In this document: positions 1-7,242 of the stretch, piece after piece
Layout of the letters: every line of letters begins with the position of its first letter
How positions within the stretch are numbered: position 1 is the first letter of the stretch
Source: Clostridia bacterium
Lineage (GTDB): Bacteria; Bacillota; Clostridia; Oscillospirales; CAG-272
NCBI GenBank assembly: GCA_017461945.1
Contig: JAFTSB010000013.1
Location: 1 to 33,375 of the forward strand
Direction: 5' to 3'
Length of the DNA stretch: 33,375 nucleotides
Program-made: the position numbers and the translations under genes
Notes under the pieces: generated by a model
What the model was told of the DNA's origin: nothing
Databases searched by the model: none
What the model saw: the letters and a program-made list of their open reading frames with translations, nothing else

Positions 1-362
1 CGACCGCTCCACCAGCCGTTGGAAACAGAGACCGTCAGCACGCTTTCGGGTGCGCAAAGCTCGGTGACGTCATAATCAAATTCAAATACGCGGCAATGAT
101 AGTCGGTCCAACCGGGTTTCATTTCCTCATTGCCAACGCGCTTGCCGTTGATATAGGCATCAAAAACGCCAAGAGCGGTCATGGTCAAGGAAACCTTGGC
201 ACATCCCTTAGGGAGATCGAAATCACGGCGGAACAAGGCGAGACCGTTGCCGGGAGTCAGGGTGCGATCAGCGCTGTTGAAAAAGCGTGCGCCGGCCCAG
301 GGATGCTCCTTGCCATCGGGTTTGGATTGAGGGTTACAAATGAATTTCGCGAGTTCGTGCAT
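1..362 (-). CDS. alpha-L-rhamnosidase, GH78 family, N-terminal part (cut by window edge)
   Basis: About 120 N-terminal residues are visible; the rest lies beyond base 1. The translation begins MHELAKFICNPQ and carries the pattern of the N-terminal beta-sandwich (Bac_rhamnosid_N) of GH78 enzymes: a WAGARFF segment, then ALGVFDAYINGKRVG, then PGWTDYHCRVFEFDYDVT and finally SNGWWSG. GH78 enzymes release terminal alpha-L-rhamnose from plant polysaccharides and glycosides. The ATG at 360-362 follows an AGGAGGA ribosome site at a normal distance. No signal peptide is visible, so the enzyme is probably cytoplasmic. A rhamnulokinase gene at 13237-14718 gives a downstream route for the released sugar. 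The catalytic (alpha/alpha)6 barrel cannot be judged from this window. Confidence 0.85.
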   Translation of the reverse strand, partial: MHELAKFICNPQSKPDGKEHPWAGARFFNSADRTLTPGNGLALFRRDFDLPKGCAKVSLTMTALGVFDAYINGKRVGNEEMKPGWTDYHCRVFEFDYDVTELCAPESVLTVSVSNGWWSG

Positions 363-394
363 GGTGCAGATCCTCCTTCTTTATATTCAAATTC

Positions 395-413
395 ATTGTA
401 ACATAGTTACAAT
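395..413. promoter_or_regulatory. palindromic operator candidate over the GH78 promoter
   Basis: ATTGTAAC-ATA-GTTACAAT is a perfect 8-bp inverted repeat with a 3-bp centre. Its left arm supplies the likely minus-strand -10 box (TACAAT, complement of 395-400) of the GH78 gene; the -35 would be TGGTCA with a 17-bp spacer. Position and symmetry suit a dimeric repressor. The regulator is not in the window, and the half-sites do not match one I can name with confidence. Confidence 0.55.
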
Positions 414-489
414 CGGTTGACCACGCCCATTTTTTTGGTAATATGCGCCCGATTTTCACTTTTTCTTTTGCGAAATTCCCATTTTTTTC

Positions 490-518
490 TTGTTTGCACC
501 GTTGGGTTGTGGTACAAT
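490..518 (+). promoter_or_regulatory. sigma-A promoter of nnr
   Basis: TTGTTT at 490-495 and TACAAT at 513-518 are separated by 17 bp, just upstream of the GGGAGG ribosome site (535-540) and the ATG at 547. Confidence 0.7.
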
Positions 519-546
519 GATAACAGAAACAAACGGGAGGTCCCAT

Positions 547-2037
547 ATGTCCCACATTCTTACAGCCGCCGAAATGCTGGCGGCAGATCAGCAAACCATC
601 GCTGCAGGCACCCCCTCGCAGGTACTGATGGAACGCGCAGCAATGGCCGCTTTGACAATTCTGCGTCAAAAATTCAATACGACGTCTGTGCTTTTTTTAT
701 GCGGAGCCGGCAACAACGGCGGTGACGGATTGGCGATGGCTCGCTTTTTCGTGGAGAGCGGTGGAATCGCACAAATCGTCTATATGGGGCAGCTGGATGC
801 GCAAGGCGCCCCCGACACCGAAGCGATGAGTGCCGAGTGCGCACGGCAATTTTCCTTGCTTGCGGCAAAAACGGCGATCCAAACCGAACCAACACTTGAC
901 GGCGTAACGGCTGTGGTGGATGCCGTGTTCGGCATTGGCCTTTCGCGCCCCATTGAGGGCAGAGCCCGTGACATCATCGAAGCGGTACGCGCTGCAGCGC
1001 TCCCTGCTTTGGCCGTGGATATTCCCTCCGGCCTGCACGCCGACACCGGCGCCGTTATGGGCACGGTACTGCCCGCCACGCACACGGTGGCGATCGCGGC
1101 ATTAAAATGGGGGCATCTGCTCTATCCCGGTGCCGCCCTTTGCGGCGAGATCACAACGGTGGATATCGGCATCGATGCGCAATGTTCTAAAGGCAAGCTT
1201 TTAGAAAAGGATATGCTGGCACAGCTTCCGCCACGCCCGGCAAGAGCCCACAAGGGCACCTTTGGCCGCGTGTTGACGATCGGCGGCTCGGTAGGCATGA
1301 GCGGAGCGGCTTATTTTGCTGCAAAGGCTGCTTTGCGTGCCGGATGCGGATTGTCGGAAATTTTCACCCCTGCAGACAATCGCATCATTTATCAGACCCA
1401 ACTGCCGGAAGCGCTGTTGACCCTTTATGACCCAAACAATCTGGACACTTCTCTGCTGCTGGCAGCCCTTTCACGCGCCGACGCCGTCGCCTTGGGGATG
1501 GGACTTTCACAGAGCGAAACCGCCAAAGAGATCGTTGCTCTTGTATTGAAGCACGCCGAGGTGCCCTTGATCGTGGATGCCGATGCGCTGAATTTGATAG
1601 CAGAAGACCCCAAGCTACACCGTCTTTGCATTGACCGCTGTGCCCCCACAGTGTTGACACCGCATCTTGGAGAGATGAGCCGTCTTTGTAGGGTCGACAT
1701 CCCAAGCCTTGCCGCCCATATGGTGCAGCACGCCAAGGTGTTGGCCACCCAAAGCAAGGCCATACTGGTCATGAAGGATGCTCGCACACTGATCACAGAT
1801 GGTGATATCGTTTATCTAAATCCTTATGGCAACAGCGGCATGGCTACCGGCGGTAGCGGCGATGTGCTGGCCGGCGTGATCGCCGCGCTTGCGGCGCAAG
1901 GAGCATCGCCCATTGATGCTGCGCGATTGGGTGTGTTGGCGCACGCCCTGGCAGGAGATGCCGCCCATGAACAATACGGCAACCATGGCTTGATGGCAAG
2001 CGATATCATTGACGGTCTTTGCCGGGTTCTCCCTTGA
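547..2037 (+). CDS. nnr: bifunctional NAD(P)H-hydrate repair enzyme (epimerase plus ADP-dependent dehydratase)
   Basis: A 496-residue protein combining the two repair activities for damaged NADH/NADPH. The N-terminal half (about 1-210) is a YjeF_N epimerase domain: MLAADQQTI, the GAGNNGGDGLAMAR nucleotide loop, and VVDAVFGIGLSRP followed by AVDIPSGLHADTG. The C-terminal half is a YjeF_C/ribokinase-like dehydratase domain: HKGTFGRVLTIGGS, DADALNLI, LTPHLGEMSRL, and the GNSGMATGGSGDVLAG loop. It interconverts the R and S hydrates and dehydrates the S form using ADP. An upstream in-frame ATG at 490 was not used, because GGGAGG lies 6 bases before the ATG at 547 and the family alignment begins there. 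It has its own promoter and ends at a shared terminator. It is divergent from GH78, with no evident functional link. Confidence 0.95.
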   Translation: MSHILTAAEMLAADQQTIAAGTPSQVLMERAAMAALTILRQKFNTTSVLFLCGAGNNGGDGLAMARFFVESGGIAQIVYMGQLDAQGAPDTEAMSAECARQFSLLAAKTAIQTEPTLDGVTAVVDAVFGIGLSRPIEGRARDIIEAVRAAALPALAVDIPSGLHADTGAVMGTVLPATHTVAIAALKWGHLLYPGAALCGEITTVDIGIDAQCSKGKLLEKDMLAQLPPRPARAHKGTFGRVLTIGGSVGMSGAAYFAAKAALRAGCGLSEIFTPADNRIIYQTQLPEALLTLYDPNNLDTSLLLAALSRADAVALGMGLSQSETAKEIVALVLKHAEVPLIVDADALNLIAEDPKLHRLCIDRCAPTVLTPHLGEMSRLCRVDIPSLAAHMVQHAKVLATQSKAILVMKDARTLITDGDIVYLNPYGNSGMATGGSGDVLAGVIAALAAQGASPIDAARLGVLAHALAGDAAHEQYGNHGLMASDIIDGLCRVLP

Positions 2038-2160
2038 TTTTCGATATTCCAATATTTTTATATTATTTTCCAATTTTATCCTTCTTTTTTCTATTTTTCG
2101 ACTTAAATATTTTCGTTTTTGCAAAATTTCTGCCAAAATCGTCATTATAATAAAAAAACA

Positions 2161-2207
2161 AGATCCATGCAGGGGGCTTAACTCCCTTTGCATGGATCTT
2201 TTCTTTT
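2161..2207. terminator. bidirectional intrinsic terminator between nnr and the 160-aa gene
   Basis: Arms AGATCCATGCA (2161-2171) and TGCATGGATCT (2189-2199) are perfectly complementary, with extra G/C pairs inside. A T-rich tract follows on the plus side and an A tract (2153-2160) precedes it, so it can end both converging transcripts. The preceding 2038-2152 is very AT-rich and holds nothing else I recognise. Confidence 0.85.
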
Positions 2208-2688
2208 ATTGCAGCACGGCAATCATTGCTTCACGCAGTGCCGCATATGCCGCTTCATCCTTGGGGCAAAAGCCCAAGGCGACGGTATCCTCCATCATAT
2301 AAAAGGTAGCTTCATCTATCCAAAGACGAAGGCTTTCCCCTGTGGCAGTTCTGACACGCAGGTTCATATCCCAAGCGCCGGTGTCGCGCTTTTCGTCATA
2401 GTCCACCCGATAGCCACCGTCGATCATAGCCTGTAGCTTGGCTCGGATATCAAGGAACTGTTCCCCCTCCAACACCACCTCGGTGCCATTGTTGCCAAGA
2501 AGATCCCATTTCATAAACAAGGGGTCCTCTACGATCATGATTTGAACATCCTCGGCCATCATCTTGGCAAGATGCTCTTTCATTTTATTCTTTTGCACGA
2601 TCCGCGGTATAAGCACCGCCGATAACACAATGATCAATGCCAAAAGGATCATTCCCACACCGATCAGAGTCGCTTTATGCTTTTTCAT
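2206..2688 (-). CDS. hypothetical small protein with one N-terminal membrane anchor
   Basis: A 160-residue protein that I do not recognise. It opens with KKHKATL, then one hydrophobic helix (about residues 8-30, GVGMILLALIIVLSAVLI), then a soluble domain of about 130 residues rich in acidic and alternating beta/alpha segments, including an arginine-rich MNLRVRTATGESLRLWIDEA strand pair. It is likely a membrane-tethered protein with its domain outside the cytoplasm. A GTG lies directly before the ATG; I chose the ATG at 2688 because AAGGCGG sits about 7 bases upstream of it. It follows the GerA-family gene on the same strand by 47 bases but has its own good sigma-A promoter, so co-expression with germination genes is not certain. 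Confidence 0.7.
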   Translation of the reverse strand: MKKHKATLIGVGMILLALIIVLSAVLIPRIVQKNKMKEHLAKMMAEDVQIMIVEDPLFMKWDLLGNNGTEVVLEGEQFLDIRAKLQAMIDGGYRVDYDEKRDTGAWDMNLRVRTATGESLRLWIDEATFYMMEDTVALGFCPKDEAAYAALREAMIAVLQ

Positions 2689-2711
2689 CACTTCACCGCC
2701 TTCTGCATTTT

Positions 2712-2739
2712 ATTATAGCAGAAAGGCGCGAAAAGTCAA
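2712..2739 (-). promoter_or_regulatory. sigma-A promoter with flanking inverted repeat, for the 160-aa gene
   Basis: On the minus strand, TTGACT (2734-2739) and TATAAT (2712-2717) are 16 bp apart. The -35 overlaps the stop codon of the GerA-family gene. An imperfect inverted repeat (GCCTTCTGC at 2698-2706, GCAGAAAGGC at 2718-2727, one bulge) brackets the -10 box and could be an operator. Confidence 0.6.
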
Positions 2740-4139
2740 GAACGCTTCTTGCGACGAACAAACAAGGAAAGGAGCGCCCGTCCGGAGAATGGAATCAAAG
2801 GATAAAGATAACTATGACCACCGTTAACGGTCTTGTTGGTGGCGATCAAGATCAAAATCAGCACCACGCCAATACCAAAGCCCCACAAATTAAAAAAGGC
2901 CGTGAGCGTCAGCAATAGGATCCGCAAAAATTTAAGAGCATAGCCCAGTTCAAAGCTGGTTTGAGTAAAATTGGCAATGGCCACAAAGGCCATATACAAA
3001 ATCACCTCGGGAATCAGCCAGCCTGCGCCAACGGCAAATTCGCCCAGTATCAGACCGCCCACCACCGACAGCGAATTTGCCAGCATATCCGGGGTGTTCA
3101 TTGAGGCCATGCGCAAGCCGTCGATAACAAATTCTGCTAATAGCAGTTGGAGATAAATGGGGAGCTTTCCCCGTTCATCGGGCAGCGAAAAAGCCAGCCA
3201 CTCGGGCACCAGCTGAGGATTCAAGACCCCCAAAAACCACAGAGGTGTGAGAAACAGCGTCAGCCAAAAGACTGCGTGGCGCACCATACGCAAATAGGTG
3301 CCCGTAAGGGGCGGCAGATAAAAGTCATTGGTCTCTTGCAGAAACGTAAAAATAGAGGTTGGCAGAACCATTGCCGATGGCGAATTATCCAGCAAAACGA
3401 TCACACTTCCCTCCAACAAATGGGCGGCAGTGGTGTCAGGACGCTCGGTATATCGAATTTTAGGAAAGGGATTGTACCAACGACTTTGGATCAGTGATTC
3501 GGCAAGAGACTCATGCCCCATGGTCAGGGCATCGGTTTTGAGCGACTTAACCTTATCGGTGACATATTTGACCAGCTTGGGATCGGCACGATCGGACATA
3601 TAGGCCACCACCACGTCGCTTTTGGAGCTTTGACCAACCGTGAGATATTGCATGGTCAGCGTTACATCGCGGATGCGGCGACGGATCAAGGCGGTGTTAA
3701 AGATCAGCGTTTCTACAAAGCCGTCACGGGCGCCGCGCATGACACGGTCGTTTTCGGGCTCGGCAGTTTCGCGTGCCGGATAGGTCCGTGCGTCGATGAT
3801 CATAGCACTCTCGCCAAAGGTGGAGCCCAGCATCAAGGTGGCACCCGATAGCACCATTTGTAGCATCGTTTCCTCGTTTTCGGTGACATCGCACTCCACG
3901 TAAGGCATATTTTGTTCTAAAAATGTGGTAGCATTCTCCGGCATTTTTTGCAATGACAGCAAATAGATAAACAGCTTTTGCATAGCGCCATCCTTGATGA
4001 GGCCGTCGATATAAAACAACGTTACCTCGCCATCGCCCACCTTAAGCACCTTTTTGATGATATCAAAATTTTCGGCAACGCGGAGCTTTTCTTCAAAATA
4101 CCCCACGTTATCTGCATAGTTTTTTGTCATTTGGGACAT
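2736..4139 (-). CDS. GerA-family spore germination protein, SpoVAF-like
   Basis: A 467-residue protein of the GerA/SpoVAF family. An N-terminal soluble half (about 1-280) starts with FEEKLRVAENFDI and includes LFYIDGLIKDG, which resembles the start of SpoVAF, and LEGSVIVLLDNSPSAMVLP, typical of GerA proteins. A C-terminal membrane half follows with several helices (WLTLFLTPLWFLGVL, LLLAEFVIDGLRMAS, VVGGLILGEFAVGAGWLIPE, ILLLTLTAFFNLWGFG). GerA proteins sit in the spore inner membrane and form the nutrient receptor or associated channel. The ATG at 4139 was chosen because GGAGGG precedes it by 7 bases; an earlier in-frame ATG at 4178 lacks a ribosome site. No GerB or GerC partner and no spoVA genes lie nearby. 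A weak sigma-F/G-like element may lie upstream but is not convincing. Confidence 0.88.
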   Translation of the reverse strand: MSQMTKNYADNVGYFEEKLRVAENFDIIKKVLKVGDGEVTLFYIDGLIKDGAMQKLFIYLLSLQKMPENATTFLEQNMPYVECDVTENEETMLQMVLSGATLMLGSTFGESAMIIDARTYPARETAEPENDRVMRGARDGFVETLIFNTALIRRRIRDVTLTMQYLTVGQSSKSDVVVAYMSDRADPKLVKYVTDKVKSLKTDALTMGHESLAESLIQSRWYNPFPKIRYTERPDTTAAHLLEGSVIVLLDNSPSAMVLPTSIFTFLQETNDFYLPPLTGTYLRMVRHAVFWLTLFLTPLWFLGVLNPQLVPEWLAFSLPDERGKLPIYLQLLLAEFVIDGLRMASMNTPDMLANSLSVVGGLILGEFAVGAGWLIPEVILYMAFVAIANFTQTSFELGYALKFLRILLLTLTAFFNLWGFGIGVVLILILIATNKTVNGGHSYLYPLIPFSGRALLSLFVRRKKRS

Positions 4140-4216
4140 AGATTTTCCCTCCATATAAATTAGTAAAAGTTTGCCCAAATGTCAGAAAAATATGTGAACG
4201 GGTCATTTTTTTAGCG

Positions 4217-4236
4217 ACAAAAAAGGGGGTACCCCC
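4217..4236 (-). terminator. probable terminator after the 273-aa unknown gene
   Basis: Minus-strand GGGGGTACCCCC followed by a run of six T and then GTCGC, close behind the stop codon at 4246. The stem is short (GGGG/CCCC around GTAC), so confidence is moderate. Confidence 0.5.
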
Positions 4237-4245
4237 CTGTTATTG

Positions 4246-5067
4246 TTACAGTTCAATATGTTTCACCTTTTCCAGCCATTGCCGCAGCCACAGCTCACTG
4301 GAAAAGCCCACACCCATAGTGGAATTGGCCTCGATGATCATACCGTCAAGACGCCCCTCGCGCAATAGGCGCAGGGCCAACTCACATTGATGCTCCATCA
4401 GGTCAAGGGGAACGGGACGCTGATTTGGAAAATCGTAAATGTAGATGCCCATCAGCTTTTTCTGCCTTGGAAAGTTCTTTTCTATGTGGCAAAAGCGCTC
4501 CTCGACCAAGGGGAGCTCGTTTGCGTTCCACGTCCAAAGGGTCAGAATATCCAGATAAGAGGCGATCTCGTCGTCAAGACCGTCGATATCACGGGTATAC
4601 CACGTTACGGCAAGCTCCATTTTGCGAGAGGCCTTATCCAATCCTGCACGGATCTCCTTGAGCAATGCCAACTGCTTTTCGCGTGCCTCGGCGGTAGGCA
4701 GATCCTTAAATTTATGCACGAAATCATCCATATACGCGCCACAGATATTGGGGTACTTCTCTGCCAGGTCGCAGATAAACGCTTCCTCGTTCCCTACGCG
4801 AAAGCCGCCCGAGCCGGTGGCCCCCCACAACACCCGATCCATACGACAAAAGCTTTCGGCATAACCATAGGCGTCGTGGGAAAACGGCACCGGCTCACCA
4901 TCGCAGTTGATCAACAGCATATTGGGGATATCCAACATAAAGGCACCTTCTGCAGGAGTAATGCGGGATCGGCTATAGAGTCTCGTCTCGCGTTTAGGAG
5001 TAAACCAAATGTCATCCTGATGGGGACGAACCCCAAACATCCATAGCTTATCTCGTACCGTTGCCAT
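4246..5067 (-). CDS. uncharacterised protein, possibly a TIM-barrel glycosidase-like fold
   Basis: A 273-residue protein of no family I can name. Hydrophobic strand-like segments are followed by acidic or aromatic residues, as in (beta/alpha)8 enzymes: MFGVRPHQDDIWF near the start, DIPNMLLINCDGEP, ICGAYMDDFVHKF near residue 120, LAVTWYTRDID, LDILTLWTWNANEL, LMGIYIYDFPNQ, and GMIIEANSTMGVGFSSELW near the end. The repeated strand-end acids (MDD, YDF, IIEA) are candidate active-site residues, but this is inference. No signal peptide is visible. It lies downstream of the phosphofructokinase gene behind a hairpin, with AAGGAG about 7 bases before the ATG. Neighbouring carbohydrate genes make a sugar-related role plausible, not proven. 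Confidence 0.75.
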   Translation of the reverse strand: MATVRDKLWMFGVRPHQDDIWFTPKRETRLYSRSRITPAEGAFMLDIPNMLLINCDGEPVPFSHDAYGYAESFCRMDRVLWGATGSGGFRVGNEEAFICDLAEKYPNICGAYMDDFVHKFKDLPTAEAREKQLALLKEIRAGLDKASRKMELAVTWYTRDIDGLDDEIASYLDILTLWTWNANELPLVEERFCHIEKNFPRQKKLMGIYIYDFPNQRPVPLDLMEHQCELALRLLREGRLDGMIIEANSTMGVGFSSELWLRQWLEKVKHIEL

Positions 5068-5074
5068 ACTTTTT

Positions 5075-5125
5075 CTCCTTTTTGCAAAAGGAGGACCTCT
5101 CCATACAGTTGGAAAAGTCCTCCTT
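5075..5125 (-). terminator. overlapping hairpins between pfp and the next gene (terminator and RBS-blocking stem)
   Basis: Read on the minus strand, AAGGAGGAC (5125-5117) pairs with GTCCTCCTT (5096-5088) across a 20-base loop and is followed by a short T run, a modest terminator for pfp. The last arm can instead pair onward: CTCCTTTT (5093-5086) with AAAAGGAG (5082-5075), which contains the ribosome site of the downstream gene. The two stems share bases and exclude each other. Confidence 0.55.
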
Positions 5126-5133
5126 GGATTTGA

Positions 5134-6375
5134 TTATTCGATGATCAGATACTGGGGGAGGCCATCCTTGTACTTGGGGCCGGCCTCGCCTGCGATCAAA
5201 GGCAGGAGATAGCGAGCGCACTCGTCGGTGACATTGTTGCCACGCTCGTTGATGAACTCGGCAGGAACAGCCTTGATCTGGTTGGCGATCTTGGAAACAT
5301 CGCTGTGCTCCACGTGGTAAGCGTAGGGCTCGGTGCTGTCGCGAACGATGGTCATCATCTGACGGGTGACGCCCTCGGATGCTGCCTTAACGGCGGCACG
5401 GCCCACGCTGACGGATTCAGCAAGGTCGGTAGCGGAGGCGATATGAGAAGCGCAACGCTGGGGCAGATTGAGCTCGATAGAACGCACCTTGCAGCCAAGC
5501 TCTGCCTTAACGGCGTATTCCAACGCCTTGCCAGTGCCGGAAAGCTGCTTGTGTCCAAAGGCGTCGGTAGAGGCTACACCAAAGCCCTCGCAAACGTAGG
5601 TGCCATCGGCAAAGTGGATGCCCTCGGAAACGGCGATGACCACGTTGGGATGCACCTTGAGTGCAGCGCGCACGTCCTCAAAGAACTCCTCTTTACTGAA
5701 ATTGCGCTCGGGGAGATAGATAAGATCAGGAGCGATGCCATTGACCACGCGGCTGATGCCTGCGGCGGCGGTAAGCCAGCCAGCATCACGGCCCATGATT
5801 TCTACGATCGTAACAGCAGGAACGGTGTATACAGCGCAGTCGCGGATGATCTCCTGCAGGGTAACAGCAATATACTTGGCAGCAGAGCCAAAGCCGGGGG
5901 TGTGATCGGTCACGACCAGGTCGTTATCAATGGTCTTGGGAACACCCATAATGCACATCTCATAGTCGTTCTCCTTGGTATAAGCGGAGAGCTTGGCCAC
6001 AGTGTCCATAGAGTCATTGCCGCCGATATAGAAGAAGTAACGAATGTCATATTTCTTAAAAATGGCAAGCAGCTTTTCATAAACGGCATCGTCTTCACCG
6101 GGCTTGGGCAGCTTTTTGCGGCAGGAGCCGAGAGCTGCAGCGGGAGTATGCTCCAAAGCAACGATCTTCTCCTCGCTGTCAAAGAAAGCGTTAAGATTCA
6201 CCAAACGCTCCTGCAGCAGGCCTTCTACGCCATTTCTCATACCGTAAAGGGTCTTAATGGCACCGTTGCCCACATCCTCTTTGACGCCGCGAATCACGCC
6301 GGCAAGGGTGGCATTGATGGCAGCGGTGGGGCCGCCGGACTGGCCAACGACTGCATTACCGATCAGTTTTTTCAT
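5134..6375 (-). CDS. pfp: 6-phosphofructokinase, probably pyrophosphate-dependent
   Basis: A 413-residue glycolytic enzyme that phosphorylates fructose 6-phosphate to fructose 1,6-bisphosphate. Visible family motifs: VGQSGGPTAAINATL at the N-terminus, YIGGNDSMDT near residue 110, VPKTIDND with TDHTPGFGSAAKYIA near 145-170, and EIMGRDAGWLTA. The Asp in GGND and the Lys in PKTIDND match the PPi-using type; ATP enzymes have GGDGS and PGTIDND. The usual metal-binding Asp of GGD is Asn here. PPi use would make the step reversible. GGAGG lies 7 bases before the ATG, and a near-consensus sigma-A promoter (TTGACA-17-TATACT) is immediately upstream, so strong constitutive expression is likely. Confidence 0.9.
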   Translation of the reverse strand: MKKLIGNAVVGQSGGPTAAINATLAGVIRGVKEDVGNGAIKTLYGMRNGVEGLLQERLVNLNAFFDSEEKIVALEHTPAAALGSCRKKLPKPGEDDAVYEKLLAIFKKYDIRYFFYIGGNDSMDTVAKLSAYTKENDYEMCIMGVPKTIDNDLVVTDHTPGFGSAAKYIAVTLQEIIRDCAVYTVPAVTIVEIMGRDAGWLTAAAGISRVVNGIAPDLIYLPERNFSKEEFFEDVRAALKVHPNVVIAVSEGIHFADGTYVCEGFGVASTDAFGHKQLSGTGKALEYAVKAELGCKVRSIELNLPQRCASHIASATDLAESVSVGRAAVKAASEGVTRQMMTIVRDSTEPYAYHVEHSDVSKIANQIKAVPAEFINERGNNVTDECARYLLPLIAGEAGPKYKDGLPQYLIIE

Positions 6376-6408
6376 ATCAAAACCTCCAAAGGCTTAATTT
6401 TCATTTAT

Positions 6409-6437
6409 AGTATAACAAAAATGTCCATATCTGTCAA
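6409..6437 (-). promoter_or_regulatory. strong sigma-A promoter of pfp
   Basis: On the minus strand TTGACA (6432-6437) and TATACT (6409-6414) are separated by exactly 17 bp, about 35 bases upstream of the ATG. Confidence 0.85.
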
Positions 6438-6491
6438 GAAAATATCCTCTCTTTTTCCGCGCTTTTTCACGGTTATCCGGGACAAGCGGCA

Positions 6492-6509
6492 CCGCATAGG
6501 CTTATGCGG
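6492..6509 (+). promoter_or_regulatory. inverted repeat touching the sigK ribosome binding site
   Basis: CCGCATA-GGCT-TATGCGG is a perfect 7-bp stem with a 4-base loop. Its last two G residues are the first bases of the GGAGGTGA ribosome site (6508-6515), so a folded leader would partly hide the site. It may equally be a protein-binding palindrome. Confidence 0.45.
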
Positions 6510-6519
6510 AGGTGATTTT

Positions 6520-7197
6520 ATGCTTACCATGTTACTATCCATATTGATGAACGGCATCCACCTATTACTGGGGATCGGCACATCGCAAAGCTTTCCTCCC
6601 CCCTTGGATGCCAAAGAGGAAAACGCCGCCTTTGAAGCAAGACGACAAGGCGATATGGCGGCACGAGAAAAGCTGATATTACACAATCTGCGGCTTGTCT
6701 CACATATCGTACGAAAATATTATGGAACAGCCAAAAATCAAGAGGATCTGATTTCCATCGGCAGCATTGGGCTTGTAAAGGCGGTGGACTCCTACAACCC
6801 CGAAAATGGCACCCGTTTTGCCACTTATGCGGCAAAATGCATTCAAAACGAGATCCTGATGCACTTTCGATCACAAAAAAAGCTTTCCAACGAGGTTTCC
6901 ATCAACGAAACCATAGACGTTGACCGGGATGGCAATCCCCTGACCTACATCGACGTGATTGCCGCCGAGGACAACATTGAGGAGGAGGTTGACAGCAAGA
7001 TCAAAGGGGCTTTGGTGCGCCGCTTGGTGGAAACGGTGTTGGAGGAGCGTGAACGACAGATCATTGTGCTACGATACGGCCTTGGGGGCGAGGAGCCACG
7101 CACGCAGCGTGAGGTAGCTGCCCTGCTGGGGATCTCGCGCTCTTATGTCAGCCGCATTGAAAAGGGGGCGCTGGAGACATTACGGGAGCATTGTTAG
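6520..7197 (+). CDS. sigK: RNA polymerase sporulation sigma factor SigK
   Basis: A 225-residue sigma-70-family factor, the late mother-cell sigma of sporulation. It has a short hydrophobic pro-like N-terminus (MLTMLLSILMNGIHLLLG), followed by FPPPLDAKEENAAF, region 2 (NLRLVSHIVRKYYG, DLISIGSIGLVKAVDSY, FATYAAKCIQNEILMHFR) and region 4 (ERQIIVLRYGLGG, TQREVAALLGISRSYVSRIEK). This order and spacing match SigK. The gene is intact and is not split by a skin-type element. The start at 6520 follows a perfect GGAGGTGA site. It is monocistronic, ends at a strong terminator, and is divergent from pfp. Like known SigK it is probably made as a pro-protein, judging by the hydrophobic N-terminus. Confidence 0.92.
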   Translation: MLTMLLSILMNGIHLLLGIGTSQSFPPPLDAKEENAAFEARRQGDMAAREKLILHNLRLVSHIVRKYYGTAKNQEDLISIGSIGLVKAVDSYNPENGTRFATYAAKCIQNEILMHFRSQKKLSNEVSINETIDVDRDGNPLTYIDVIAAEDNIEEEVDSKIKGALVRRLVETVLEERERQIIVLRYGLGGEEPRTQREVAALLGISRSYVSRIEKGALETLREHC

Positions 7198-7242
7198 ACC
7201 CCAAGACGGCGCGAGCATGGCACATCGTGATTCGCGCCAAGC

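Noticed and set aside
490-546. Earlier in-frame start of nnr at 490.
   Set aside because: It overlaps the promoter (490-518), and the Shine-Dalgarno site lies before the ATG at 547.
6495-6502. CATAGGCT before sigK as a sigma-E -10 box.
   Set aside because: Transcription would start about 8-10 bases before the ATG and omit the ribosome site, and no -35 lies at the right distance. It is better read as part of the palindrome.
5305-6519. Open frame of over 400 codons on the plus strand, antisense to pfp and in frame with sigK, giving an apparent 630-residue fusion.
   Set aside because: The codon bias of the GC-rich pfp gene leaves the opposite strand open. The sigK start at 6520 has its own perfect ribosome site, and the upstream translation resembles no protein.
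6520-7197. Skin-element or prophage interruption of sigK.
   Set aside because: The gene reads through without interruption, and no recombinase gene or repeat flanks it.
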